From positions 3,720,001 through 3,784,000 of the forward strand of contig NZ_AP024861.1 in NCBI RefSeq assembly GCF_024346755.1: 64,000 nucleotides of DNA, read 5' to 3'. This document shows positions 26,722 through 35,276 of the stretch, piece after piece. A program made the translations under genes and the position numbers. The stretch comes from Vibrio aerogenes (GTDB lineage: Bacteria > Pseudomonadota > Gammaproteobacteria > Enterobacterales > Vibrionaceae). The notes below the pieces were generated by a model. That model searched no databases and was not told the DNA's origin. It saw nothing but the letters and a program-made list of their open reading frames with translations. The stretch's first letter is position 1. Every line of letters begins with the position of its first letter.

Positions 26722-27005
26722 GATCTTATTTTCGAACGGCTTTATTTTCTTTGCTTACGGTGTGGTTCATTTCATTATGGTTATGGTTTTTTCAATGGCC
26801 CAATTTGATTACATTGCTTTTTGGAGAAGATCCCGGGCTAATGTTGGTACCTTTGCTCGGTGTTGTTAATATTCCAGCTTTATTTATTTGTGCAGGCTAC
26901 TCGTTTTATCGCAAATATTGGTACTGGTTTGGGTCTTTCATTGTCATAGGAGGGGGACCGTTGGCTATATATTTATTCTTTGCATTTATCGATGCGTATA
27001 TTTAA
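26718..27005 (+). CDS. Small membrane protein, putative immunity to Hcp-DUF3289
   Basis: 95 residues, three hydrophobic segments (about 8-28, 38-60, 70-92) separated by short charged turns (FYRKYWYW). Its ATG overlaps the effector's stop (ATGA), implying translational coupling. No family recognised. Position, size and inner-membrane character match immunity proteins for effectors acting at the membrane or periplasm; this is inference from context only. AT-richer than the flanking core genes. Confidence 0.7.
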   Translation: MRSYFRTALFSLLTVWFISLWLWFFQWPNLITLLFGEDPGLMLVPLLGVVNIPALFICAGYSFYRKYWYWFGSFIVIGGGPLAIYLFFAFIDAYI

Positions 27006-27108
27006 GGTAAATCGGTTCACTTGTACGTTCAGAATGACTCTGATCGGCCTCTCGCAATTGTTATAATCTGAACGACTCGTCCCAAAAGTCATAGAACTAT
27101 AGGTGTAA

Positions 27109-29466
27109 TTACCGAACCAAAGCTTCATCATAAACTCTATCCAGCTTTCCAAAGACTGATTGGGAAGTGAGCCCTGAAAGGGTCGTCAAACACATCGATT
27201 TAATGAAAGGACGATGAGGCATTCTGAAAACGGGTTCCGGTAGTATTAACGGTTTTCCAAGCTGAAACAGATAGTAGAGTTCATCAGAATCGACTTGTTT
27301 GCCCGCTTGCTCCTCTGAAATATCACGACGTGGCTTTAAAACCACACCTTTGACCGGCCATACCCGTTGGATCTCTTTCGTATGCGAATTCTGCGATGAT
27401 GTCTCACCCAACGCCAGAAAACGAATCTCATGAACGACGGACTTTTTATATTTATTATCAAAAGTAGCAGCCTTAATATGGTAATACTCAGCCTTCCCTT
27501 GCTTAAACGCATCCAAATATAACGATGTTCTACCTCGCATCCCTCCTAAAGCTACCGTCATCACCAAATCGGGATAAAGTACTTGCGTCATACCATGGTA
27601 GGGAATTCGGGCGGCTTCTTGAACAAAGAGTTGATCCTGTAACCGATGTGCGGGTTGATGCTGCCCCAGCTGCTGTTCTAAAAAATTTTTCAGCCACAAA
27701 CATCCTTGACGATTGGCATCTGGCAATAACGGAAAAGCGCCAATACCAATCTCCTGAATAGATTGCTCATAATCATTTGTGCTAGAGGTTTGATCGACAC
27801 TACCGGGAAACAGGGCGAAAGCGCCTAACACTGGTCGAGTTTTTAATTCATCTCCAGAATTGTGATTGATGTGAATCAGCGCATCCCTATATCGATGCAT
27901 CTGATTAATCGCATCATTGGGAACTCTATCACCGTCTTTTTCAGAAGTATTTTCTAACCTGTATTTCGCATCAAATAACCAGATACACTGTTTCCCAGAG
28001 GGAAAAGTGACCCTCAGTAATATATCCGGACGCTGGTTAACTAAATAAGATCGAATGGCCCCATCGGACTTGAATTCGGCTTCATGCTTCAGCTCAGCTG
28101 CCAGACCATCAGCTCGCTGAAATTTAAACCCTCTAGCCATTTCGCCATATTCTGAATGAAAACTAAATAAATCGGATCTTTTAATAACTTGATTTTCTCG
28201 TTCCACTTCATCAAAACCCAGCTCATCGATGAGTAATTTTCGTACCACCAAAAAACACCAAGTCTCATAGATTTGATCGATTGACTTCACCGACACACAA
28301 GCTTGATGGGCAAGGACATCTAAATAAAGTTTCAGCTCCTGCCACACTCGATAAACAGCGCTATACCCCAACTGCTGCTGTAAAACCAATGATCCCCTTT
28401 TGAGCCCACGAAAATGACCGACTTCACGCATAAAACGTTGTGCCTGCATTTTTTTCAATGGCTCTTGCCAGCGATAAACTTCATCTAAAAAAGCTTGTGA
28501 TAATCTCCCTTTATCTGGTGAGCGATTCATTTTCACCAATTCTTTATGAAATAGCTCTAGCCGAGTCTTACATTCATAAACGACCTGCTTAATAAAACGG
28601 TTTTCTGGCGTATCAAAGCTCAAATACTTCTGTTCAACTCGATGCCGTCGCCCAGTGTAGTGATGTTGCAAATCCTCTCTGACCTTCTCGGCGACACGCT
28701 CTGGAACTTTGCCCTTATATTGGTCAGCTTTGAGGAAGTTTTTTGAACTCCGTAGCTGTCGATGCGGCATCTTTGCAATTCGCTGAAGCCCTTGCTCAAA
28801 CTCCCGGCGCAAAGAAGCAAAATTAGCCAACCACAATAAAGGGAAATACCCTTGATGATGACTGGTTGCCATATCATGTTCAGTTTTCTCTGCCAAACTA
28901 AAGCGCCACAGTGGAAAGTCGCGATCAATCATTTGGTACATAGCTTCAACATCACTATGTAAATCCATTTTGGTTGGCAAGACTTCAAAAGCTATTGAAA
29001 GCTCATATGCTTGCCCATCAATACAATATTTGAGCGGCAGCCGCAGCCAGCCAATATTATTTCCGGTATTAATACTTCCGGTGATTCTAGCTGGGCCCCG
29101 ACCTTTCTCTGGACTAAAGAGAAAACTCTCATTCACAGCCTTTAACTTATGGGTGATTTCAGCGAAATCAACAGGTTGACCCGACGTAAAGATCCACTCA
29201 AAGTGATACTGTTTATTATCAAAAAATATCGGCTTTGGTAATTTCAATATTTCACAGAAAGAAGCCGATGATAAAGGATAGGGAATACCGCTTAATTCAG
29301 GATCGGCAATGAGTGACAAAGCAGGTTCAAAACATATCGGAGCACTTTGCAGCGCGCCGCCACGACGCTTCACGACCTGCTCATGAATGCGTTGACTTTT
29401 TTCGATACGAGAACACCATATCGACAGTTCAAAATGCTCAGTTTTGAGGTAAATATGTCTCGCCAT
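27109..29466 (-). CDS. DUF2357 / PD-(D/E)XK nuclease-like protein, McrC-type partner
   Basis: 785 residues, second gene of a two-gene operon 15 bases after the McrB-like ATPase. The central region (about 100-420) fits DUF2357, found in proteins paired with McrB-like ATPases. A nuclease-type core follows: RPDILLRV, then WLFDAKYRL, giving the D...DXK pattern of PD-(D/E)XK restriction enzymes. The C-terminal part of about 250 residues is unassigned. By analogy with McrC it would be recruited by the ATPase to cut foreign, probably modified, DNA. Much larger than E. coli McrC (348 residues). It is convergent with the Hcp immunity candidate and ends in an island of conflict genes. Confidence 0.78.
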   Translation of the reverse strand: MARHIYLKTEHFELSIWCSRIEKSQRIHEQVVKRRGGALQSAPICFEPALSLIADPELSGIPYPLSSASFCEILKLPKPIFFDNKQYHFEWIFTSGQPVDFAEITHKLKAVNESFLFSPEKGRGPARITGSINTGNNIGWLRLPLKYCIDGQAYELSIAFEVLPTKMDLHSDVEAMYQMIDRDFPLWRFSLAEKTEHDMATSHHQGYFPLLWLANFASLRREFEQGLQRIAKMPHRQLRSSKNFLKADQYKGKVPERVAEKVREDLQHHYTGRRHRVEQKYLSFDTPENRFIKQVVYECKTRLELFHKELVKMNRSPDKGRLSQAFLDEVYRWQEPLKKMQAQRFMREVGHFRGLKRGSLVLQQQLGYSAVYRVWQELKLYLDVLAHQACVSVKSIDQIYETWCFLVVRKLLIDELGFDEVERENQVIKRSDLFSFHSEYGEMARGFKFQRADGLAAELKHEAEFKSDGAIRSYLVNQRPDILLRVTFPSGKQCIWLFDAKYRLENTSEKDGDRVPNDAINQMHRYRDALIHINHNSGDELKTRPVLGAFALFPGSVDQTSSTNDYEQSIQEIGIGAFPLLPDANRQGCLWLKNFLEQQLGQHQPAHRLQDQLFVQEAARIPYHGMTQVLYPDLVMTVALGGMRGRTSLYLDAFKQGKAEYYHIKAATFDNKYKKSVVHEIRFLALGETSSQNSHTKEIQRVWPVKGVVLKPRRDISEEQAGKQVDSDELYYLFQLGKPLILPEPVFRMPHRPFIKSMCLTTLSGLTSQSVFGKLDRVYDEALVR

Positions 29467-29481
29467 AAAACCCTGCCTGTT

Positions 29482-31338
29482 CTAAGGCCAAAACGAAGTG
29501 AAGCCAGATTGATTAAATTTATTTATCATCCATTGCAACTTTTTCTGGCTCCGACAAGGGGCAAGAACTGGCTGTGCCGACTGATCAGCCATCGACTTAC
29601 GATAAACATCCGGACGCGTGTTATCCCAAATTAAGGGGAGATGAGAAGCTAAAACCGACATCAGCGTATCCAAAAGCGTCTCGCTTGATGACAACGACGA
29701 CAATTTGTCGTGGTCACCGTCGATACGAGGCAAAACTTTGCACATCAAGAAATCATCCCAAACGGCCTGCAAGTCAACATCGGTTTCAGGTTGTGCACAA
29801 ATAACACTAATTAACAGTTCATTCAAAGCACGATAAGCTAATTCGAATTGTGTCCCTTTTAATACTTCGTTCACATCCTTAAGAAACGCGATCGTTAAAT
29901 GTCCATCAGTATCACAGTCAGGTAAATTATCTGTTTCACTCTTCGCATCTGAAAAAGTCGGATAAGAGAAAATTTCAGGTTCAGTTTCAGGCTCAAAAAA
30001 CTCATCAAAATGGTTAGGAAAAAACTCTTCAAAATCAAAACTCAGAGCCCGATCAATCACTTTACGCGAAAAGCCATGGGTGGTTTCATCCATATTGACC
30101 GTGCCTGCGACCATGAGATTGAATGGAATACTAATACCGTAATCACAGAAACGCCGCCATAAAACGTCGTATTCATTCCCGGCTAAATTTAGCTTCTCTC
30201 TTAATTTTTGTTTACCATCCTTTGGTAACTCTCTGATCACGGTTGGCTTCAATAACGGATCACAACGATAAGAAAACGTGTCGTCATTCCATTCCCATTT
30301 TCGAGTTTCAATCACTGATAAGTAGTCAGCAAAATACTGTTCAACCGGCGCTAAATTCATTTCATCTAGACACAACCAAAAGGGACGAACCCCTTTCAAC
30401 TGCGACTCAACACCAGAAGTAGCATCGGTTTGCATTTGAAGACCGGCATGACTAATTTCCTGCCATGCTTTGACGATAAATGCTAATAATTCGGTTGAAA
30501 CGTACTCTTCCTTCCCTGTGATTCTCGACGTATACCCCAACAAATCCGTCGGATCGTGCCAATCAGGTCTCACAGAGATTTGGCAAAAGGTGTCTTGTAG
30601 TTCTCCTTTAGGGTTGCTACGAAGAGCCTGCTGACGAACGAATCGCGTTTTCCCAGTACCAGAAATACCTGCAAGCAAAAGGAAAGGCTTAGATAAGGGA
30701 AATGACGGTACAGTCACGATAGGATTCTCCGTTGGTTGAGAAAAAAGAATTCTCTCTTGGTCATATCCTTTTTCTTTGATAACGCGATAAAAATCGAACA
30801 ATTCCAGCAGATCTTTCTTCAGCAATTCATCATTGGGTATTGCCTTCGCATCATAGTATTTTGCGATAATACTCGGCTGCTCATAGGACTTACCCAAACT
30901 TGTCGTTGCGTTGAGTGAAATAGTTTCAATCCCCCACGACTTTAATCCCGTCAGCTTCTGAAGTAGCATTTCTTTAATATCTTTTGCTCTAGCCTCCGCT
31001 GCTGACTTACCAAGCCTTTTGGTTGGATTCGTTGTGCCTTGAATCAGCGATAGATAAATACCTGAGCCATCTGCTTTAAAAAGATAAACGGGATAAATAC
31101 CGTCTTGAGTTGTTGTGGTGATATCGGGGTCAAGAATGGAAATCCAAGGCACATTGGCCCAATTACCAGCGCCAACACTAGCTTTCACAATATATGAAGG
31201 ATTGTATTCAGAAGCGATTTGAGAAATTTGATCCTCTAAATCTTGACGAAATGTACGAGCAAGTGGGTGACCTGTAAATTGTTCTTTTGTTGCCTGATTC
31301 CATCCCTGGGTTATTTCTTCAAATAATTCTTTTAGCAT
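29482..31338 (-). CDS. McrB-like AAA+ ATPase with N-terminal MrcB_N (DUF3578) domain
   Basis: 618 residues from ATG 31338 (AGGA seven bases upstream). Residues about 5-170 match the MrcB N-terminal domain (WNQATKEQF, VGAGNWANVPWISI, YPVYLFKADG.GIYLSL), a likely sensor of modified DNA. The motor has Walker A GISGTGKT (about 224-231), Walker B LCLDEMN (about 322-328) and the McrB-specific GTVNMDE / IDRA region (about 412-431). E. coli McrB is a GTPase; nucleotide preference here is unknown. With the downstream DUF2357 nuclease it forms a type IV restriction-like system. A SymE-family gene lies upstream, as symE adjoins mcrB in E. coli K-12. Confidence 0.88.
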   Translation of the reverse strand: MLKELFEEITQGWNQATKEQFTGHPLARTFRQDLEDQISQIASEYNPSYIVKASVGAGNWANVPWISILDPDITTTTQDGIYPVYLFKADGSGIYLSLIQGTTNPTKRLGKSAAEARAKDIKEMLLQKLTGLKSWGIETISLNATTSLGKSYEQPSIIAKYYDAKAIPNDELLKKDLLELFDFYRVIKEKGYDQERILFSQPTENPIVTVPSFPLSKPFLLLAGISGTGKTRFVRQQALRSNPKGELQDTFCQISVRPDWHDPTDLLGYTSRITGKEEYVSTELLAFIVKAWQEISHAGLQMQTDATSGVESQLKGVRPFWLCLDEMNLAPVEQYFADYLSVIETRKWEWNDDTFSYRCDPLLKPTVIRELPKDGKQKLREKLNLAGNEYDVLWRRFCDYGISIPFNLMVAGTVNMDETTHGFSRKVIDRALSFDFEEFFPNHFDEFFEPETEPEIFSYPTFSDAKSETDNLPDCDTDGHLTIAFLKDVNEVLKGTQFELAYRALNELLISVICAQPETDVDLQAVWDDFLMCKVLPRIDGDHDKLSSLSSSETLLDTLMSVLASHLPLIWDNTRPDVYRKSMADQSAQPVLAPCRSQKKLQWMINKFNQSGFTSFWP

Positions 31339-31572
31339 CCCGATTCCTACACAGTTGAACTGAATTGAAGCACATTGCCATTTGACAGTATTCATACGGT
31401 TTAAACAAGAAATTCGTGAGGCCAAACTTCAAAACTTTCAACTTGATCAATCCGTCTAGAATCAAGCCAATCATGACCAACCTCACACAACCTCATACTT
31501 TTTCCATACTTCTGCGCGGATAAAATCCATTAACCTGACCGGGTTTTCAACACCTGCGACAGGGACATCACT

Positions 31573-31767
31573 ATGTTCGAAACCATCCCTTATGATCCGG
31601 AACTGGCCCAAAAAGCCCGTGAATTGCTGCTGGAATTTCAGGAAAAGATGAGAGAAAAAGATATGAATACAAACCAAATGTATCAGTTTCAGTGTTATAT
31701 GAATAACCTGATCACCGCCCATTCCATTCAGGCCAAAGCACTGGAAGAATCTGTCTCCGGGCTGTGA
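31573..31767 (+). CDS. Small hypothetical protein, 64 residues
   Basis: Short frame with a GGGA ribosome-binding site eight bases before ATG. Mostly helical, charged, no Cys, no membrane segment (ELAQKARELLLEFQEKMREKD). No family recognised. It stands between the McrB-like gene and the SymE unit, opposite in strand to both, and is followed by a tandem array and a terminator. The frame could be a remnant; an antisense frame of similar size exists and is less convincing. Confidence 0.4.
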   Translation: MFETIPYDPELAQKARELLLEFQEKMREKDMNTNQMYQFQCYMNNLITAHSIQAKALEESVSGL

Positions 31768-31812
31768 CAGGCCGTGCTACCGGCGGCGGTTATGGTTGAA
31801 GGGCTCGGGAAT

Positions 31813-31889
31813 ACTTAAAAAGGAGCAAAGGCTTAAAAACCAGAGGCTTAAAAAACAGGAACTTGAAAAACCGTCACTAAAAACCAGAG
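31813..31889. repeat. Degenerate tandem array, about 15-16 bp x 5
   Basis: Units vary around CTTAAAAACCAGAGG. The last unit forms the left arm of the adjoining terminator hairpin, suggesting the array arose by repeated duplication of a terminator arm. Confidence 0.75.
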
Positions 31890-31904
31890 CAGCCTCTGGT
31901 TTTT
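31879..31904. terminator. Bidirectional terminator
   Basis: AAAAACCAGAG / CTCTGGTTTTT with a CAGC loop; serves the SymE-family gene on the minus strand and the 64-residue gene on the plus strand. Confidence 0.85.
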
Positions 31905-31910
31905 ACAGGG

Positions 31911-32120
31911 TTACTTTTTGTCCTGCACCTCAATCAGCATCTGCCGTTCACTTACCGTCACCCGCAAGGCCTGCTTCACTTCAAAACCGAACTGTTTCAG
32001 CCAGCCGCCGGTCACCTGAATCATCGGAATGGCATCCGTGTTGTCTGTGCCGTCATGCGACTGCACCCGGCCTGCATGTGTATGGCACAGGCTTTCTGCG
32101 TTTCTGTTTATCATCGTCAT
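31911..32120 (-). CDS. symE: SymE family toxin-like protein
   Basis: 69 residues. The C-terminal half (AIPMIQVTGGWLKQFGFEVKQ, then LRVTVSERQMLIEV) is the SymE domain, an AbrB-related fold. E. coli SymE is an SOS-induced protein whose overproduction reduces translation and condenses the nucleoid, repressed by antisense RNA SymR. AGGAGATATAAGG precedes the ATG. It is the second gene of a two-gene unit, three bases after a 95-residue gene. I could not identify an antisense RNA promoter with confidence. Proximity to an McrB-like gene echoes the E. coli symE-mcrBC order. Confidence 0.8.
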   Translation of the reverse strand: MTMINRNAESLCHTHAGRVQSHDGTDNTDAIPMIQVTGGWLKQFGFEVKQALRVTVSERQMLIEVQDKK

Positions 32121-32123
32121 GCC

Positions 32124-32411
32124 TTATATCTCCTGCTCATGGCCCAGATATTGCCGCTCAGACACCGTAATTAAATCATGGATAAATGCCAGTACCTGCC
32201 ATAAATCACGGTAGTTGGTTTGTGGTTGGCCAGCCAGCACAGCCTGCATCAGCATCAGGTACTCACGGGCTTTCAGGTGAATGTTGAAATCACTGGTCTG
32301 AATATCGGGTGTTCGGATGTTCATCAGGCACTGTTCAAGGCGTGAAGCAGGTTTGGCTTTACCGTATCGCCTGAGTTGTACTGAGTTCGGAAGGTGTTTT
32401 GATTTAGACAT
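32124..32411 (-). CDS. Hypothetical protein upstream of SymE, 95 residues
   Basis: Start ATG 32411 with AGGA eight bases upstream. Basic N-terminus (MSKSKHLPNSVQLRRYGKAK) and a mostly helical remainder (HLKAREYLMLMQAVLAGQ, WQVLAFIHDLITVSERQY). No family recognised. It overlaps nothing but is only three bases from the SymE gene, so the two are co-translated and the protein could be an antitoxin, a partner or a DNA-binding accessory. Inference from spacing only. Confidence 0.65.
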   Translation of the reverse strand: MSKSKHLPNSVQLRRYGKAKPASRLEQCLMNIRTPDIQTSDFNIHLKAREYLMLMQAVLAGQPQTNYRDLWQVLAFIHDLITVSERQYLGHEQEI

Positions 32412-32565
32412 GATCTAATCCTGTTGCTATATGAGATTAAATCACCAAACAAAGGTTCCTACACTTCGGGTGGTGAACTGGACAGGGTTAGGAACTACCG
32501 CTCAACAGGACACGGCGCGCCGAAGCGCCCCTGCCAGCTCACCAAAATTCAGGTATGCAAAGGCT

Positions 32566-32604
32566 GCGCATAAAACAACCAGCATCAGCAAGTGTTTTAT
32601 GCGC
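32566..32604. repeat. 12-bp perfect inverted repeat
   Basis: GCGCATAAAACA (32566-32577) and TGTTTTATGCGC (32593-32604), 15-base loop, no T run. Function unknown. Confidence 0.8.
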
Positions 32605-32902
32605 CTGTTGATTTTACGGGGTTCCTACGCCCGTGCACCAGATTTTGCCGGTGCGAAAGTAGAGTAATGGGAACAACAGGGTTATTCAAGCGGGAAAAGT
32701 ATGGAAAAAGTATGAGATAGTGTGATCTGAATGGCATTTCGCAAAAGAGATTTATCAAGTACTTATTTAAATATTTTCAAGTCGTCACTGAGAGGCACAA
32801 ACCTAAACCGTTAACTCCCTTCCACTTTTCCTAATAAGCAAAGAGAACAATATAAGATCGGGTGAATACTCATCTCAAATGCGTATAATCTCAATTCGCC
32901 TT

Positions 32903-32942
32903 TATACCTAAGTTACCTCAGAGTGCAGATAACTTAGGTATA
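32903..32942. repeat. Palindromic intergenic repeat (copy D), directly before vgrG
   Basis: TATACCTAAGTTA (32903-32915) and TAACTTAGGTATA (32930-32942), perfect 13-bp arms, 14-base loop beginning CCTCAGAGTGCAG. The left arm and loop match the TACCCAAGTGACCTCAAGATGCAG motif seen elsewhere in the window. It ends 8 bases before the vgrG ribosome-binding site. Confidence 0.85.
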
Positions 32943-32963
32943 AGTACAACAAAGGTAATGCTT

Positions 32964-35276
32964 ATGTCTGGGTTAGGTTTTCGTCTTACCATCGACGGGG
33001 TGGAAGATGACACGCTGGTTGTGCGTGATTTTCAGGGCTGCGATGCCATCTCCGCCGGGACGGACGGGCTGGGCAGCCCGGTTTACGGCTATCGTTATCA
33101 GATTAATTTTGCCAGTCGCAGCGCGGGGCTGACGGCAGAGCAAATCGTCGATCATACTGCCCTGCTGGAAGTGATCCGTGATGGCTTCGTGCTCCAGTGG
33201 GTGCACGGCATTGTGCGCAATTTCAGCCGCGGCGACACCGGCCATCATCACTCTTTCTATTCCCTGACGCTGGTGCCGTCGCTGGAGCGCCTGGCACTGC
33301 GCCGCAACAGCCGCAGTTTTCAGGATTTAACCGTGCCGGAAATCCTCTCCATCCTGATGAAAGAGATGGAAATCAACGACTATATCGACGGCATCAAACG
33401 CACCTGCGCCAAGCGGGAATTCTGCGTGCAGTATCGCGAAACCGATCTGGAATTCTTCCACCGGCTGGCGGCTGAAGAAGGGATCATGTATGCCTTTATT
33501 CACCAGAAAGACAAACATATTCTGCTGCTGACTGATGATCCGGAAGGCTTCCCGACCCGTGATGAGCCGGTGCTGTATAACAACCTTTCCGGTGGCGTGA
33601 GCGACTTACCTTATATTTCTTCACTGTCCGAGCATTATCAGTCGCAGTCGAACAAAATTCAGATGCAGGATTACAGCCTCAAAAAGCCCGGCTACAGCTT
33701 TCAGCAGAGCGCAGAAGCGGTGAATATCAACCAGCTGGAAACCTATGAATACTTCGACCATCCCGGCCGGTTTAAAGACGATGGCAATGGCAAAGCCTTT
33801 ACCCAAATCCGCCTTGATGCGCTGCGCCGGGAATATCACACCGCGACCGGTAAAAGTGACCAGCCTCGTTTGCAGGCCGGGCTGCATTTTTATGTCGGCG
33901 ACCACTTTGACCCGGCGATGAACCGCGACTGGATTGTGGTGGCATCCAGCCATCAGGGCAGTCAGCCACAGGCACTGGAAGAAGGCAGCAGCGCCGGGGC
34001 AACCACCTATTCCAACCAGTTTAAACTCATCCCCGGTGATAAAGTCTGGCGCGCGATGCCTGAGCCTGCCCCGCAGGTCGACGGCCCGTGTATTGCCACC
34101 GTGGTCGGCCCGGACGGCGAAGAGATTTACTGTGATGAATTTGGCCGGGTGAAGCTGCATTTCCCGTGGGACAGATACAGCAACACCGACGATAAAAGCT
34201 CGTGCTGGATCCGTGTCTCGCAAGGCTGGGCGGGGCCGCAATACGGCACCGTGATGATCCCGCGGGTGGGTCATGAAGTGGTGGTGTCTTTTCTCAACGG
34301 CGACCCCGATCAGCCGATCGTGACCGGCAGAACCTATCATGCCAGCAACAAAGCGCCGTATGCGTTGCCGGATAATAAGACCAAAACCGTGCTGCGCACC
34401 GAAACCCATCAGGGCGAAGGCTACAACGAGCTGAGTTTTGAAGATCAGTCCGGCAGCGAGCAGATCTTTATCCACGGGCAGAAAGATGCCGATCTCATTA
34501 CTGAGAATGATGAGATTCATCATGTGAAACACGACCGGCACCTGACGATTGAAAACAACCGCTGGACGCACATTAAAAAAGACAGTCATCTGACGGTGGA
34601 AGAAGAAACCCGGGAGAAAATCACCGGTAATCAGAGTCTGGTGATTGATGGCGAAATGCATATCAAGGCCGGAAAAGTGTGGGTGAATGAAACCGGCACA
34701 GAAGTGCACATCAAAGCCGGTGAAACCGTGGTGCTGGAAGCCGGAAATGAGCTGACCCTGAAAGCCGGTGGCAGCTTTGTGAAAGTCGATCCGGGCGGTG
34801 TGTCGCTCAAAGGCGCGAAAGTCGGCCTGAACTCCGGCGGCAGCGCTGGCAGTGGCAGCGGTTATGCCGGAGAAGAGGCCGAGCTGCCTAATGAGCTTGA
34901 ATACATCAAAGGCCCGAAAAGCGCCAAAGGTGGCGGCGGTGGCGGTACCGACCCAAGTGGCTCCGGCGGCGGCAGTGCCGGAACCGGAGCAATTGAACAG
35001 ACCAACGGCGGCGGAGGCGGCGGCGCTGGAGGAGGTGGCGGCGGTGGTTCGTCATCCGGTGGCGGCGCGTCTGGTGGGTCTGCTGCGGGTGGATCGTCTT
35101 CTTCTGCTTCTGCGGGTGGCAGTGCGGCCTCAGCTGTTGCGGCAGCAGCAGGTGCGGCGGCTTCCACGGTGGCTGAAAATGTGCCGAAAATCACCAAACA
35201 GGCCCTCAAACATGCGGAAGAAAAACATGCGGCAGCAGTCAAACCCTGCCCTTACGCCAACGGAGGTGATGCATGA
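32964..35276 (+). CDS. vgrG: T6SS spike protein VgrG with Gly/Ser-rich C-terminal extension
   Basis: 770 residues from ATG 32964 (AAAGG eight bases upstream; an ATG two codons earlier is less well spaced). N-terminal gp27-like part (about 1-370; GIVRNFSRGDTGHHHSFYSLTLVP, CVQYRETDLEFFHRL), gp5 OB-fold (about 375-480; EFGRVKLHFPWD, VGHEVVVSF.NGDPD), then a beta-helix needle with DUF2345-like repeats (HLTIENN, GEMHIKAGKVWV). Residues about 655-735 are almost pure Gly/Ser/Ala. The last residues KPCPYANGG form a short Cys-Pro motif. It opens a coupled operon with DUF4123, Tle1-like and immunity genes, so it delivers that phospholipase. Confidence 0.95.
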   Translation: MSGLGFRLTIDGVEDDTLVVRDFQGCDAISAGTDGLGSPVYGYRYQINFASRSAGLTAEQIVDHTALLEVIRDGFVLQWVHGIVRNFSRGDTGHHHSFYSLTLVPSLERLALRRNSRSFQDLTVPEILSILMKEMEINDYIDGIKRTCAKREFCVQYRETDLEFFHRLAAEEGIMYAFIHQKDKHILLLTDDPEGFPTRDEPVLYNNLSGGVSDLPYISSLSEHYQSQSNKIQMQDYSLKKPGYSFQQSAEAVNINQLETYEYFDHPGRFKDDGNGKAFTQIRLDALRREYHTATGKSDQPRLQAGLHFYVGDHFDPAMNRDWIVVASSHQGSQPQALEEGSSAGATTYSNQFKLIPGDKVWRAMPEPAPQVDGPCIATVVGPDGEEIYCDEFGRVKLHFPWDRYSNTDDKSSCWIRVSQGWAGPQYGTVMIPRVGHEVVVSFLNGDPDQPIVTGRTYHASNKAPYALPDNKTKTVLRTETHQGEGYNELSFEDQSGSEQIFIHGQKDADLITENDEIHHVKHDRHLTIENNRWTHIKKDSHLTVEEETREKITGNQSLVIDGEMHIKAGKVWVNETGTEVHIKAGETVVLEAGNELTLKAGGSFVKVDPGGVSLKGAKVGLNSGGSAGSGSGYAGEEAELPNELEYIKGPKSAKGGGGGGTDPSGSGGGSAGTGAIEQTNGGGGGGAGGGGGGGSSSGGGASGGSAAGGSSSSASAGGSAASAVAAAAGAAASTVAENVPKITKQALKHAEEKHAAAVKPCPYANGGDA

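Larger units (their letters stand above)
32412..32963. other. Structured intergenic region upstream of vgrG
   Basis: 552 bases without a credible gene. Contains GTTCCTA/TAGGAAC inverted repeats near 32455-32500 and another GTTCCTAC near 32620, a 12-bp perfect inverted repeat (32566-32604), and the palindromic repeat just before vgrG. An open frame at 32431-32667 runs across these and looks incidental. Confidence 0.6.

Noticed and set aside
27025..27080. Terminator between the Hcp immunity gene and the DUF2357 gene
   Set aside because: CGTTCAGA and TCTGAACG are complementary but separated by more than 30 bases with no T run.
31483..31722. 79-residue minus-strand gene opposite the 64-residue gene
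   Set aside because: No ribosome-binding site and a His/Phe-rich composition typical of antisense shadow; the plus-strand frame is the better of two weak candidates.
32566..32604. Integron attC site
   Set aside because: Inverted repeat lacks the RYYYAAC/GTTRRRY ends, and there is no integrase or cassette series.
33621..34709. 362-residue gene antisense to vgrG
   Set aside because: Shadow of the GC-rich vgrG gene, rich in His/Ala/Gly, no ribosome-binding site and no family pattern.
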